A stretch of 64,000 bases of DNA from Brasenia schreberi (GCA_036023115.1 JAYKKT010000059.1:3131001-3195000), one strand, 5' to 3'; counted from the first letter of the stretch, positions 1-13,070 are shown. Translations and numbers: made by a program. Notes: generated by a model not told the origin, from the sequence alone.

Positions 1-1666
1 GACGTTACCGAGAATGACCAGACCTTATGTGTAACAATTCCTGGGTCCCATTTCTCCATTGATGATTTCCAGGTTCTAAAGGGATAACGGAAAAGACTAC
101 ATTTCTTAAAGTCCGCTCTTTTCTTTCAATTTTAGTTTGCCATGATAAACCTTATGATACTCCTTAGTGCGGTCAGATTCTTTTCCTCAACCTTTTGACT
201 CCTTCCCGGTAAGGTAGCAAAAGCATCGGTACCTCCTTCCTTTCGGTTGAGTTTAGCAGAGGATTCCCCTTTGTTCATTAAATTGGTTGCCACGATCTTT
301 GTTAGCTTTAGAAGATAGAGACTGGGCACTCATTTTCTACTGCATTGGAGGGATCTATCTATACCATAATTGAGTGTTAAAAGGATCGAGCTCTGAAATA
401 CTGAATATGACTCGAAAACGAAGATTGTCTGCGCCTGAATCTTGAGGCGATTGGCTGATATTTCTTTTCCATTTGAGAAACAGCTGCATAACATAACGTG
501 AGTGATAATCTCATGAGGAGGAGTTGGATTTTGATAGTTCACTGCTCATAAGATGATGATGGGTTTGCTTAGCTGAAAATTTTCGTGAATTTTATGGACC
601 AATCTGATCGAGTCTTTTCTGTTTGTGTTGTGCACTCTGTTGAAATTGCGCTAATATAGATCAGTATCAACAGGATTCCATGAAAATGAAGGACCTGATA
701 TCGGGTGAATTTACCTTTAGTCATCTAGTTGTTTGTTAGTGTTATTATGTCCATGCACCTCTCTCTCTCTATCTGTGTGTGCGTGTGCACAATGGGTTCA
801 AGCCGCTTATTTATGTACAAATCTTTTACCAGTTGAAGGCTTGATATAAATTTGTTTCCTTCTTTGAAAGAAGTGCACCCATGGTTTTAAAGATAATCGC
901 TGATATATTTTGCATTCTGAACAGATGACTACCTTGAATAAGCCCATCAGTCCTTACCTATCAACTTCCATGGTTGAATCGCAGTCTAGCCCTCAATTCA
1001 GAAGAAGGAAAAATAACAGTAGCTGCAAGTGGCCATCCTTCAAGTGATTCTAGTAGCAGAAACACGAAACTTGGTGCAAAACATCAGAGACAGTGGTGTA
1101 CTCACATTCGACGACAATGCTGCCTCCCAACTAGCTGGTTTGTACCCTGAGAGAGAGGTTGGCAACTTCTCTAACTCGATAGCAGACGTCAATCCAGACA
1201 AAATGTTCGCAGTGGAAGCGAATGATGCAATATTTCAGCCCTTCACTTCAGGTTTCACATCTTCATTAGAGTGAGCATATGCAAGTTCTTAAAATGGCAG
1301 GCCTGGAAGACGAATTTGGTTCGGATTTTGCAACTGATACTCTTGCGGTGAATGTGTGCTCTGCAGTGAAGCTCCAGGGCAGTCAGATGGATCAGATTGC
1401 AAAGAAGTCTCAAGAACACAATTGATCCGTCACATTGGAGGATTTGTCATCAGCTATGACAAGGAAGGAACTCATGTCATTGATTTAAGTGTGAAAGGTC
1501 AATTGGACGAGCTGGTAGCTCGCATTCAGTGAAAGGATCAAAGTGCAAGTAACGTTCAGAGCTTCGGATCCATCAATGATGCAACCTAAGCCACATCCCC
1601 TCAAAAGTATCAACGGGAGTGTCTGAGCTCTCAGCTCCAAAATTTTTACAGCAGAGATTATTTCTG

Positions 1667-1731
<65 letters not shown>

Positions 1732-2386
1732 CATTTTACAGGGCAAACCAGGCCTTGCTGAAGTCAGATAGGAAGTTGTTTAACTTGAAAGGTTCATACA
1801 TCACCTAATATGAAATTTTTATGCGTGCAGAAAGGAAAATAAAAGAAGTGTAGCTTCCCCACCACCTCGAGTCCACGCTTTTCTTTTCTTCCTAGGTTTT
1901 CTTGTTCCCTAGGTGAATAGAATCCTATATATTTAATAATACCTGACTTTGATCGTCAGACTTCATTTTGAGGAACTAAATAGCTTAAATGGAATGTGGG
2001 TTTTAATTCCCCGGCATAAAGTTCATACCACGGACTTCTAAACCTCCGCAAGCTTCAATACTTTATCAAATACCTGCTCTTGAATACAGTTGACTGGTTG
2101 AATATTGACGGACATCCCAGTCTCTCATTCCAGGAAGTTTCACAGAACAGTTGCACACAACAGATAATGATAAAGCAAAACTTTGCATACAGAAATTTCA
2201 GTCACAGAGACCACAGAAGGAACTATCAGAAGCTGCAAACATATAAAATCACAACATGCACTTGGGAGTTATTTACTAAATAAGTGTCGATATTAACATG
2301 CACAAGGGAGTTATTTACTACTTATATGTCGATCAAGCGACATTACAAGCATGTATCAAGAACCAGGATAACGTTCTCGGCAAATT
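1..2386. other. Unassigned stretch with possible coding remnants
   Basis: No gene could be identified here. An open frame at 1029-1274 (+) and a short frame ending near 1531 read like protein but do not join with a convincing splice pair, and I do not recognise the family. The first 70 bases can be read as an open frame ending at a possible donor. They may be the 3' exons of a gene starting left of the window, or decayed sequence. From 1731 to 2386 I see only non-coding sequence that probably includes the 3' flank of the GRAM gene. Confidence 0.3.
1669..1730. repeat. Compound microsatellite (TA)n(GA)n
   Basis: About 30 bases of TA repeat pass without interruption into about 29 bases of GA repeat. 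The same order recurs at many places in the window. Confidence 0.95.
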
Positions 2387-5271
2387 TCAATTGTGAAATG
2401 CACCTGAATGGTTCAGAATTTCAGTGAGGCTGTGTAGTGCCTTATCATAAGATACAAACCCCATAAACCAGACCTCATGGCCATCACTTGTAACTATTTG
2501 AATGTACTTTTCACTGGGGTTTAATCTGTTGGAAGACGGGGTCACTGCAGCTAACTGCCCAAGAAGCACAATTACCTGCATATAAAACATAAAATGACCA
2601 ACATTAGAAGTGTTGCCATAACGATGATCCAACAAATACCTTTCCACCTGAATATATTATTTCATAGAAATGATCAGCCTGCTCACTTCATTGGTTTGGG
2701 AAAAGGTTTTTCTAATTTGGAGACTAGGCCACTATTTTCCTAATAAAATTTATCAACAAGTACCTTGTAGTAAATCCATTCCTGCTGCCCTGGGTGGGGA
2801 CTATAACACAGTGGACTATCACTGCAAAAGGCAAGCCTGGCTGTAGATAAATATAAGGTTCCTATTACAGGCCCAGAAGAAGTTGATAAATAGCAAGCGA
2901 ATGATTTCCGGAGCTGCTCCCCTGGCAAGGTCTGAAATAATTGATGGAAAATCTTGTCCTGCCCACCTTCAATGAGAGACTTTGTACCCTGAGCAATTCT
3001 TCCCAAGGCTGCATCTATGGGATTTGGACTAGTTCTCACTGATAAAAAGAAATAGCAACAGCAACTTTTAGAACCACAAATCACAGATTCAAGACTATGA
3101 ATTCTGAAAAAGGAAAAGAACAAAAACAGGCACTCAACATGGAGATGAGGAATGGATTGCTGAAAAATCGGACAATAGTAATTAGTAAATCCCTCGTTTT
3201 GATGCTATTGAATGTGGAAACACATTAAGAATAGTAAAGTTCTATTTTCATATACAAGATTGCTTAACCATATTAAGAAGAGTAAATTCCTAGGCATTGT
3301 TGTGATTAACATTACAACAACAACAGAAAAAGTACCGCAGGAGTCACCAAGAGTATAAATGAAGTAATTCATCTCAGTGTTATCTGCGATACGTATCGTA
3401 TCCACGATACGATACTGTATCGTACGATACGGCCAGTGCGATACACCTAAATTTTTTTTTTTCAAATTTTTTTTTTCAAATTTTTTTTTCAAATTTTTTT
3501 TGCAAGTTTCTGCCCTCTCTTCACTTCCCTTAAAGGCATCCTCCAATATGCTTATAATTTGGGTTTATAATTTCATTTATTTAATAAGAATAATGTATAA
3601 AAAAAATTTATGACAAAATCATTTCCCTTTCTGTTACAACTTTTAGGTATATTTTTACTAACAGTTTCTAATTTCATAAGATCGTAAACAATTAAAAACA
3701 TTTAGTTCTCTCGGTTCATTGAGTAGGGATTTCACAACTTCACTATTTTAGGGTTCACGTTACATGACTTCCATTGAGTTTGAACATTATCAATGTGTGT
3801 GAGGCTTAACTCTGTCTGTGAAGTGAGAAATGAAGCTCATGCATAAGTTAAAAAGCTAGTCTCCAATAAGAGAAAAAGGGGACATCATCAAGTAATAATA
3901 TCACATAATTGAGGTGTCATAGACTCAATAATCAAAGAAATGGAGCTCTTTGTTTTGCTCACATATGAAAATTAGCAAATATGACAACTACATGTACAAA
4001 GATAGCAGTTTGTTAATTTTGATATATTATATGAGTGGATTATGGAAGATAACGAAGAAAATGCACTCCTAAGTCCTAACTGAAGAAGACATTGCATGAA
4101 TTAATTTGAAGTGCAACAACATCATCAAGGAGAAGATGAAGATTATTTAGTTAATGATCCTGATATAAATTTACAATATGTAAAATATAAATATATTTTA
4201 TTTTTTGATTCAAAATATATAATTTTGGATGCAATTGTTCAATATTAAATGTTCAATTTGTGCTAAACTTTGCATTATATGAATTTTAAATGTTCAATTT
4301 TTCAAAATTTTCCAGAATTTTCTTGATTTTTTCGGATTTTTACTAATTTTATTGATTTTTTAAATAATTTTTATAGTTTTTTAATATTAAAGTACGATAC
4401 GATACGATACGCCCGTATCGTGGAGCCCAGCGATACGTGATACGATACGCGTCAGACAACACTGATTCATCTCTTATCATGGAGCCCTTTCAGGATTGTT
4501 ACTGCTATATATTAAAGCTTTCTAGAACATAAGTTCACCAGTGCTGGCTTGCCAAAAAGAACATCTTCAAAGCCGGCTTGAAATGAAAGCCTACGATAAA
4601 CTAGGCCAAGTCATGAATCATTTTCCCAATCACCACGTCCCATGAAAAACCAGGATTAAATTTCCTTAAAAGCGAGACAGAAGCGTTGCATCAAAAGGTC
4701 CCATCCATCCTATACAAGTCCACAAATAACTATGCAGCTGCATAAAAGCATATCACCACAGATATGCCACTTCTTGTCCTCATATTTTAAGACAATGCAA
4801 ATTCAGATTTTTCGTGATAAAAGATGGAGGAGGCTAGAGGAACATTATTTGTAAAATTGTGCTCGATTTCAACGCGGCAACCACAACCAGAGTTTTGGAT
4901 AAGAACCAGCACGAATCAAATTTTTTAGAACGAATGAAAGGATTTGATTTGGTTAGACAACACCTGTTAATTTACAAGGATCGGATCTCTAGCAAGGCAT
5001 GCAATGTATCGCCAAATATCCAATATGAATCTACACAATCTAATGAATCTACAGAATCAATTTTTGTTCCAATTAGCGGATTTTAGCAGAAATGATCATG
5101 AATCCAGAGAGACAATGGCTCACAATGTTGCCAAACGTTCCCAGCGTATCCTTCGGCTTGCCTGGCAGTCTCATCTATCTTCTTTCCCACCTTATTGAGC
5201 ACGCCCACGATCGTATCCATCGGGCCTGAAAACAACGCCAAATATTTGTTTCATTTTCACTTCATCGCAAC

Positions 5272-5308
<37 letters not shown>

Positions 5309-5537
5309 TCTTGCCGGTTGAGTTGGGGACGGGGGAGGCTTGCACGTAAGGGTTTGGGGCGACGTTCTGGTAATTCGGCATCCCGCCGGAGACCTGTGGG
5401 CCAGAGTAGTAGTTGGCGTAGTTGGCTGTCCTGACTGCGGTTGTACCACCCTTGCCGGGATCCATGGCGTCGACAGCGACCCACGAGGCTGCCTGCTGGT
5501 TCACGGGGTGAGCATCCGGTACCGTTGGCACGCCCAT
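2387..5537 (-). CDS. GEM-like protein with GRAM domain
   Basis: Exons on the minus strand are 5537-5309, 5225-5124, 3038-2764 and 2575-2387. All junctions are GT-AG and in phase, giving 264 residues, the usual size for this family. The ATG at 5537 is the first one after an in-frame stop. The first exon is the variable Pro/Tyr-rich N-terminus with an NPYVQASP motif. The second encodes the basic amphipathic segment ending GNVWQH. Exons 3 and 4 encode the GRAM domain (about residues 139-217, with [20 protein letters not shown]) and the conserved tail [10 protein letters not shown] and [12 protein letters not shown]. Relatives include Arabidopsis GEM (GLABRA2 expression modulator) and the ABA-responsive FIP1-type proteins; GRAM domains bind membrane lipids. 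The exact role of this copy is not deducible. A GA microsatellite lies in intron 1 and a whole hAT-type element in intron 2, without damage to the frame. Confidence 0.92.
3375..4464. mobile_element. Non-autonomous hAT-type DNA transposon
   Basis: A 1,090-bp element in intron 2 of the GEM-like gene. It starts CAGTGTTATCTG and ends with the inverted form of CAGTGTTGTCTG. It is flanked on both sides by a perfect 8-bp duplication, ATTCATCT, at 3367-3374 and 4465-4472. An 8-bp target duplication and CA..TG termini are typical of the hAT superfamily. Both ends carry dense subterminal GATAC/GTATC repeats (about 3388-3444 and 4391-4450). The interior is AT-rich, includes a T-tract array near 3450-3500, and has no transposase-like frame. 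Confidence 0.88.
5276..5308. repeat. (GA)n microsatellite in intron 1 of the GEM-like gene
   Basis: About 30 bases of GA repeat directly beside the 5' splice site of intron 1 (read as CT on the coding strand). Confidence 0.9.
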
Positions 5538-5825
5538 CACCCACGTCCCCCACCGCCCCGTTCCATCACCACCCGACGACGACGATTCTGATCAATCGGA
5601 ATGGAAGATTGATAGATTCGGGAGTGTGAATCTGATTCCTTTCTCCGCTTTTTCCTGAACGCGCAAAAGAGGAACGGCCAAGGAGAACAGGAATCTCGCT
5701 CCAATGAATATTTTAACATACCCGGTGTTCAAACTAATTCCATAGTTGCCAAGCCAATCCAAGAACCCCTACTTAATATTCCTCCATAGAGAGAGAGAGG
5801 GGGGCTTCTTAGCTGGATAATGTGT

Positions 5826-5983
5826 TTTGATGTATAATCTTGCACAAATATTTTTATTGTTCAATCTTTGTTAACTCCGATATCACTAATGCACATGATA
5901 CATCAAATTTACAAGAGTACAATAGTGCTTTTAACTCCCATCTTTGAATGACCAAGATATTTGTGCAATATTATGCACCAAAT
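5826..5983. mobile_element. MITE, family 1 (copy 1)
   Basis: A roughly 158-bp sequence bounded by inverted repeats of about 28 bp. The left end contains GATGTATAATCTTGCACAAA and the right end, inverted, contains GGTGCATAATATTGCACAAA. A second copy with matching ends lies at 40833-41031. It has no coding capacity. The right flank is a short CT-rich tract. Exact ends and target duplication are uncertain. Confidence 0.7.
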
Positions 5984-6462
5984 TTATTATACAATTAAAA
6001 CTCCCTCTCTCTATGTGTGTGTATTTTTATATGAATATATAAATATTGTTTATGCTGGTTTACAGGCTCAAGAGCGAGCATCTAAGGTTTAAGAGGATTT
6101 ATTGAGAGCTTGGACATGAGACTCTATACGATATAGACCGAACTTTATTTGTTGATTGAGTTACATAGTTACTAAATTGAAAATTTGATTTAAGAAATAT
6201 CAAGTAATCAATAGACATTATATTGTAGTTTTTTTAAAGTTCAATAGGTCATTGAAGAGAAAATTTTATGTCATGCACTTGGTTTTTTCCAATTTTTTAA
6301 TGGAAAAAACGAACTTCTACCAAAGGCGAACACTCAACCGTGGCTGGATACTCTGGCACAGTTTCGTATCTGGCAGACTAGGTCGAACCCAGTGTGTAGT
6401 CGTTGTGTGACCTTGCTTCCAGTCGAACCCGAGTAAATAAGGCAAGCCAAACTAGGCATTTC

Positions 6463-6600
6463 TATTAACAACAACAACTAAGCCTTTTCCCATACTAGAC
6501 GTGGTCGGCTACATGAATTTTTTGTTTCCGCATAGCTCTATCATATGTCATATTAGCAGTTAACTCATAATAAGCTAGATCATTCTTTGAACTAAGAGTT
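6463..6600 (-). mobile_element. RTE-type LINE 3' end fragment
   Basis: A minus-strand copy of the 3' tail of the LINE seen at 18370-19262. It begins with a CAA-rich tract (the TTG tail inverted), followed by a block matching the conserved tail region, including ACTAAGCC and GTGGTCGGCTACAT. It is truncated at its 5' end. Confidence 0.75.
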
Positions 6601-6744
6601 CTGTGCCGAGCCAAAATCATTTTGTTGAAAAAATAAGTGGTGCTACTTTTCAATTGTTTTGGGTTTCACAAGTTAAACATATCCGATCTCATGGAAGATT
6701 GTAAATCATACCAATAAAGGATGGTTGTGTTTAATATTGATTGC

Positions 6745-7090
6745 TAATGGACATGGCCAGTTTGGAACCGGCCTGGCTGTTCCAACAGGAACCGAATCAG
6801 GCTAGAAACCAATTGAAACAAGAGCTGGTGAAACCAGACCTGCCGAAACCAGGGGCCACCCATTTCTGTTCTGGTTCCACCTTTCATGAAACCAGCGAAT
6901 TTTTATTTTTTTTTAACTTATAACATTTTTAACGTTTTCTATCGATTCCAAGCTTTTATACTCAAATCAAAATCGCCCCGAAACCAGAACCAACCCCAGA
7001 CTGGTTTGGCTCCAGTTCTAGGATCTGGGTAACCAGAATTGTAGTTTGGAACCACCAGATCCAATTTAACCAGAACCAGCCATGTCTAGT
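6745..7090. mobile_element. GGTTCC-rich palindromic repeat (copy 1)
   Basis: An element of about 345 bp made largely of GGAACC/GGTTCC-type words. Its left end reads GGACATGGCCAGTTTGGAAC and its right end, inverted, reads TAGACATGGCTGGTTCTGGT, so the ends form an inverted repeat. The flanks ATTGATTGCT and GTTGATATGCT look like an imperfect target duplication. Related words continue in patches to about 7420. It has no coding frame. Confidence 0.6.
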
Positions 7091-7689
7091 TGATATGCTG
7101 GAGCTGGTTCGGATTCAGTATAAATGTCCCATGGCCACCTCATAGATTAGTTTGAATTTGTATGTCTAACCTGGATAACTAATTCCTCGTTAGATAAGTG
7201 ATTGATCTAGTTTTTGCTACCAAGCTCCGAATCTATTTGGATTCCGATCCAACTGAAACCATTGGAACTGATTTTTGTTTCATTAGTTGGATTTCGTAGG
7301 TTTGGCCCAGATAAGTAGATAACTAATGGAACTGTGTTTCTTTTCTTGGGTTACAACTAATGGAACCGATTTTTGTTACCAAGCCCTGATTGTAACAGTT
7401 CGGTTTTGGGTCAAACCCAACCCATTTCTGCCCTTAGCGAATCTTTATGGATGAAGCTTCAAGTGTTGAAAGTTCCTCTTAAGAAGTTAAGATGACTGTT
7501 TTTTAACGTGAAAATCCATATTTCCCCGACATAACTTGGTCGGGTCATATAGAAGCGCGAGTCTGATTTGGACCCACAATCCAAATCACTAATCTTCATA
7601 ATTATCCGATTCGAACTGCCTAACACGTCAGGCCAATCAGATCGCTTAGATTTTCGCTGTGCATGACACGTAGTTATCCACGTCAGAAT

Positions 7690-7852
7690 CCACGTGGTTA
7701 TTGATGACGTGCCAACCGTATAATAATCGCATTTGTCGAGTCCTACTTGGCAGAAGTCTTCACGAAGCGCGAGTATCAAACAAGGCTCCTCGTGCCGCCT
7801 TATGCAAGCTCGAGCTGGCAACGTGGCTGCCACGTCATCCGATCATATAAAT
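7690..7852 (+). promoter_or_regulatory. Promoter with G-box cluster and TATA box
   Basis: A palindromic CCACGTGG G-box lies at 7690-7697. Further ACGT cores (GACGTG, AACGTGG, CCACGTCA) follow between about 7710 and 7837. A TATA element ATATAAAT lies at 7845-7852, about 215 bp before the ATG at 8067. ACGT cores are binding sites for plant bZIP and bHLH factors in light, ABA and stress responses. Regulation here is inferred. Confidence 0.65.
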
Positions 7853-8066
7853 CTGCGCCATTGACTCTCTTTTTCCGAAGAAATTTAGAGAGAGAAAAGC
7901 GAGTTCTAGAGAGAGAAAAGAGAGGGGGAAGGGGAGGTCGGTGGTCGGTACACGCCTCCTTCCGTGCTTGTTTCTCCCTTTTTCTTCTTCTCCTACTCTC
8001 GGTCTCAATTTATTTTCTGGTATCTGAATCCGCAAGGCAATTTATCTCCCTCTCTTGTCTTGGCCG

Positions 8067-9417
8067 ATGATGGCGTGCCGAGCGGCAGGCCATTGGAGCT
8101 CTGCCCTCGTCCAGGGAAGAGGGTGCTGCCTGAAGCCTAATGCGAAGTCGGATTTCTGCTCTTATTCGTTATCATGGCGGCCGCGGAAGATGATGGCGGT
8201 GGGTTCTAGGAGAATTTCATGCTGTGGAGCTCTGCCTCTCGCTCCTAAGGAAGAAAGGATCGATGATGGCTACGATGACGGCGATAGGATGGCCGAGATT
8301 AGAAAGTCTCTGTTGGCCATGACGCCTTTTCGAGAGCCGATAGAGGTTGGGAGGGAGGAGGTGGTCGGCCCACCTCCGCCCAGCATATCGACGGAGAATC
8401 TGGATCGATGGGTGCAGGAATCCGTGATGGAGGTGAGATTCCTGGAGTATGCTTATTTAGTTGCCATGTGTTTCGCTATGATCGCTTGCTTGGGGGATTG
8501 GTGTTTCTTTCCCGATAAGTTGGTTTCTGATTGTGCCTTCTTTTGAATTCCGTGTTTATAGTCATCCAGTGCAACTTGCAAACCAATTCAAGCGTTCGTT
8601 AGGTTTCTCTTTCAGGATAATGTTAGTTTTTCTGGTATATTGAACAGTCGATTCAATAGTTTCCTTTCTATAAGCTTGTGAATTCCATGTTTTCTTCGGA
8701 GTCAACGCATAACTGTATTCAAGTTCTGTTTTCATGTTCTTCACGTTGCTAGTTTATTCTGGTTTATTGAATTCCTAATTAGCAGGTCTCAGTTTCCAAA
8801 TCAAACTTCATAACTCATATTTCTGCTGATCTTTTAATGCATCTCCAGTTACATGTTCTTTACTTTTTTGTCATTCTAGATTCCATTTTTCCAAATCAAG
8901 ATTGCGATCTGCCAGTTCTTTGTTGGTAACAATGCATATCCAATGCCATATTTCTACTTTTGTCTTCCTCCAAATTCAGGACATACTAATAGTGCACTCT
9001 TTGTTTTATCAGATTGTTCGGAACATTCAAGAGGCACCTTTCTTCGTATGCTTGTACACAAAGAAGAAAGGCGCGGCGATGAAGTTAGATAGAGAGTTGG
9101 TGGCGGCACAGGACCGGAACTGGCCATTGATGAAGAGGTGGGTGGGGGAGAAACGGCTGGATGGGATCATTCTGGTGGAAGAGCTCAAGGGAGACATGGA
9201 AACCACAGAGGAAGAAAGCGCGAGCAAATGCTCCCAGTTGTGGGGCTTATTGATTCAGGGAAGAGGGATAGACTGTGCTGCTTGTTACATTCTCAAGACC
9301 ACTAGAATTTGCTCTACTTTAGGGTTGTGCACACATTTTTGCCTAATCAGGGCAAAATGCTACAGTGATCCTGTTGAAGTCCAGCTGAAGAATTCATGGC
9401 TGAATTTCGAATTGTGA
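8067..9417 (+). CDS. Plant-specific uncharacterised protein, probably plastid-targeted
   Basis: There are two exons, 8067-8432 and 9013-9417, joined by a clean GTGAGA...ATCAG intron in phase 0; the product is 256 residues. The ATG at 8067 is the first in the frame. The first 60 or so residues are rich in Ser, Arg and Ala with few acids, as in a chloroplast transit peptide. The conserved part runs from STENLDRWVQESVMEIVRNI through EAPFFVCLY, GIILVEEL, WGLLIQGRGIDCAACYILKT and LCTHFCLIRA to QLKNSW. This matches my memory of a conserved land-plant family of unknown function (DUF7804-like), but the DUF number is not certain. AATAAA at 9521 is a plausible polyadenylation signal. No biochemical role can be assigned. 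Confidence 0.8.
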
Positions 9418-10196
9418 GGTTGCAAAGTCTGCAAGCTAAGCATACGATATTGCGGCTTTGGAGTGAAACCATTCTGTAAATGAGTTGATTCTTTTGTACA
9501 TGATGAATTGCACGTTCAAAAATAAATAGCAATCAAGATTATTCAGTTTTAGCTTGTTTTTTCGGGCTCAAATCAATCGTAGATACTTCAGTGCTGATCT
9601 AGGAGGCTCTAGACTTGCATTGTAATGTCTGTTCTTGTCAATGATATCATGTTTACTAAGCAACCTTTTACTTTATTCTCCTTTCACTCAATCTGGCTTT
9701 AAAGAAGAGCTAGCAAAGAACCAATAAAAAGCATGAACCTATTGTAGCCATACTACATCTCATTGAGATGGGCAATTTCTCTTCATCAGAATCATCCCAT
9801 ACTTGATCCTATTACTACAGGCAAGACAATGAACAGATAAATCTTTTGACTTGCGACTCGATTGATACAATTACCTGTTGAAGGCAAACCTTCATCAGTA
9901 ACCTCCCTCGTCCCTGAGCTCCAATCGTGCAGTATGTTACTGTTCTACGGGCATCGTCCTGTGAAGATAACAGATTGTTCTGAAAACTAAAAGTATTCCT
10001 ATTCCACTTGGGAAACGACAAGTGAGATCGGCTATCAGAAGGATCGGTTACATTGAGTTCAACAAGAGAAAGGATTGGAAGAGAAGAAGGGTGTGGCCAG
10101 AGTGAGAGGCTTGCCCGCAGAGAAGGGGGTTCCTGTTCGGCCTGAGTACAGCATCTCACAGCTACCACTTTGTTCCTTCATCGGCGCACGCACACG

Positions 10197-10313
<117 letters not shown>

Positions 10314-10330
10314 CCTTAACTGCATAATCT

Positions 10331-10575
10331 TTCTTGCATTGCACTTATTGCGTCCGACCTTTAAAATCGATGGCGAAGATCTGATGCTGCCTTGACACAT
10401 ATTTGGGTGCAGCAAGACTTGCATAATAACGACAACAACAATCAATCATTTTTCTTCTTGCATTGTATTTTCATCGTCGTGCATCTTTAAAATTGATGGT
10501 GAAGATCTGATGCCGTCATTACACATATTTGAGTGCCGCAAGACTTGCATAATAACGACAACAACAATCAAACCT
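10331..10575. repeat. Tandem duplication of a 124-bp unit
   Basis: The block starting TTCTTGCATT at 10331 is repeated from 10455. Both units share GAAGATCTGATGC, ACACATATTTG and GCAAGACTTGCATAATAACG in the same order. The duplication ends about 85 bp before the TATA box of the GNAT gene. Confidence 0.85.
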
Positions 10576-10660
10576 TTTTCTCGCACTCGGTCCGGTCACA
10601 TTAACGAACAAGAGTTACATAAACGCAGCGATAAATACAAAATATCGGGTACTGTTCTAC

Positions 10661-10667
10661 TATAAAA
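10661..10667 (+). promoter_or_regulatory. TATA box of the GNAT gene
   Basis: TATAAAA lies 127 bp upstream of the ATG at 10794, a usual distance for a plant gene with a 90-100-base leader. Confidence 0.6.
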
Positions 10668-10793
10668 GCGCATGGCTCGTTACAGAACGAATTGTGAATG
10701 GGTTGGCCGAACGAGCTGCATAACGTGCCGATTAATTCAAAATGCCGGAAACAGTTTTTCTGTAAAAGTAGAGGGGCTCGCTTTATCTCCTGA

Positions 10794-13070
10794 ATGGCGA
10801 GCCTCCTCCACCTCAGACCGATAAGCCTCTCGACGAGGACCGTGGATTCCGGGACCGTGCGGGGACGCTGGAGGCTACCGCCGACGCCGTCCATCTTTCT
10901 CTCCACCGATCCCTCCTCCGTCGATCTCCTCCAACTGCGTTCACTCCTTTCCTCCACCGGCCTGTCGGGCAACCGATTCCCGGAGGTGACCGGCAATGGA
11001 ACCACTGCTGAAGCAGATGCCGAGAAACTTACCGTCGCCCTCCGTCACAGCTTCGTCGTCGTCTCCGCTTTTGCCAGGAGGAGCTCCCCGCTCTTCCAGG
11101 ACGATCCAGTGGCGCCTGCCGGCAAGCCATTGCTGTGGTGGGAGGAGGTACTGCCGGTGACAGAGTCCAACGGGCGGCTCATGGGATTCGGCCGGGCTTC
11201 CTCCGACGCCGCATTGACGGCAGCGATTCACGACGTCGCGGTAAGGTGCTCCACTTACCCTCGCCCTTTTACAACCCCTTTTTCTTTTCTTTCTTTTAGT
11301 TTGTACACGGAAGGACGAAGCCTGACACACACCCACTCGGGAATCGAACTCACCACATCGGTATAGGAGTCAATAGAGCCCTGCCAGTTGCTACAACCAA
11401 TACAACCTTTTTGTGGTACAGAGTTATTTCAGTTCAGGCAACTTGGATAACTAGATACAGACCAAGTACCGTAGATGAACGGAGCCATGAACAGCTCCTT
11501 AGATAAACCTAACAGGAGCTCTTCATGGCGTCTTTATCTACTTATGATCTTGTTTGTGTTCGCCTCTTTAGCTCGATCCAGCCGAGTTGAACAGAGACCT
11601 GAAACGAGCGGATCACACAGGTTGAACACTAGTTGTTTGAAAATTTAATCTTTCAGGCAAAAATTGACGTGAAAAATTTCTTTCTATACAAATTTCCTGA
11701 AAGTGGAGGAGTCCCAACTGTTGAGTGGGAGCAACTTTTACTGGTGGGCGGCGACATGGTATTAACCAGATATAGATTTTCCGCATGAATGATGAAATGA
11801 ATTACCATTTCAGTGTGCATCCTGTTGATTTGGATATTTCCCTCACGTTTTCCTCATCGAAGAAGAAAATACACCATCAAGATCTCGTAATGATATTCCA
11901 TTTTTCATGGGTAATTTACAACAAAAGATAGAGAAGATAACAAAGACATTATTGTTGAGATTCTGTCAGAAAGAGGAAGCTACATACCAAACTTAGCCTT
12001 TCGATTCCCGTAGAAATGGAAAATTGGAAACTGTTCTTTGCATCATATTTTTTGGGCCATTCACCGATCCTTGTCAGTAATTGTTCTCATCTGGGATGTA
12101 CATGCCTTCTCTGCACTACCTACATGTATTCTTAGTCGCCATTCTGATCTATTTTGGGTCATGCTCGCATTTAAATCCCAAAGAACAAGGGACATCATAT
12201 CTTAATATGATTTCCTTTCGACAAATTTTAGGCCTTCTGTGGGTCTGATTTGGAGGATCAATTAACATGAATTTGACACCAAGGTGCTCGGTTATAGCAT
12301 AGCAAGCTGTAACTTGTAGCAGTTTCTTTGAGCCATTCTGCTATTATTCAACATGTATTGTTAACTTCAATAAAGTGGAATAACTATAGGACGCCGGTTA
12401 TTTGACATGATTTCAGGTACTTCCTTCTTTCCAAGGATTGGGCATTGGGAGGAAGATAGTTCAGAAAATTATCAGGTAATACACGTCTTGTAGTTGGCTG
12501 TCCGGCTTGTCCTCCAACGCAAACTCACACATACACACATGGGGGGCTCATGAGCTGTGCCTCTGTTTTCATAATCATGAAAACATGTTCACTTGACAGG
12601 ACATGTAATTCGAAAGCAGAACACATAAAAGAATGAGGATCTCCCATAAAGATATTGAGGGTACAAAAATCCAATCATAGTATAACACATGTATTATTTT
12701 ATAAGGCTTTACTCTCTAACTTTCAAAAGGTTTCACAACTGTAGCGGTTCTTAAGATTCTGCATTAACTTTTTGACTTGTAGAGTTCTCACAAGCAAGGG
12801 AATATGTGACATCTCTGCCCTCTCTTCAGAAGAAGAAAGGTACTTTCCTTTCAATCTTGTGCATGATGAATTGCAGAAATGGCTTTACTTGTAAATTCTG
12901 CATTCATTATTGTGAGTTAACTGTTAACATGGCACATGATTGGGCTATGTGGAAACAAAGAATCCATGTAGCCGACTCCATCTAGTATGGAAAAGGCTTA
13001 GTTTTCAATCATGTATGGTCAAAATTTGTTTGAATATACTAGCACGGAAGTGTGTTAGCATGTATCAGGT

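Noticed and set aside
1029..1274. An 81-codon frame as a real gene
   Set aside because: It has no recognised family and no convincing splice connection with the neighbouring short frames; kept only as a possible remnant.
5195..5591. Plus-strand and alternative-frame ORFs opposite the first exons of the GEM-like gene
   Set aside because: Shadows of a GC-rich coding exon; the minus-strand frame has family motifs and correct splice phases.
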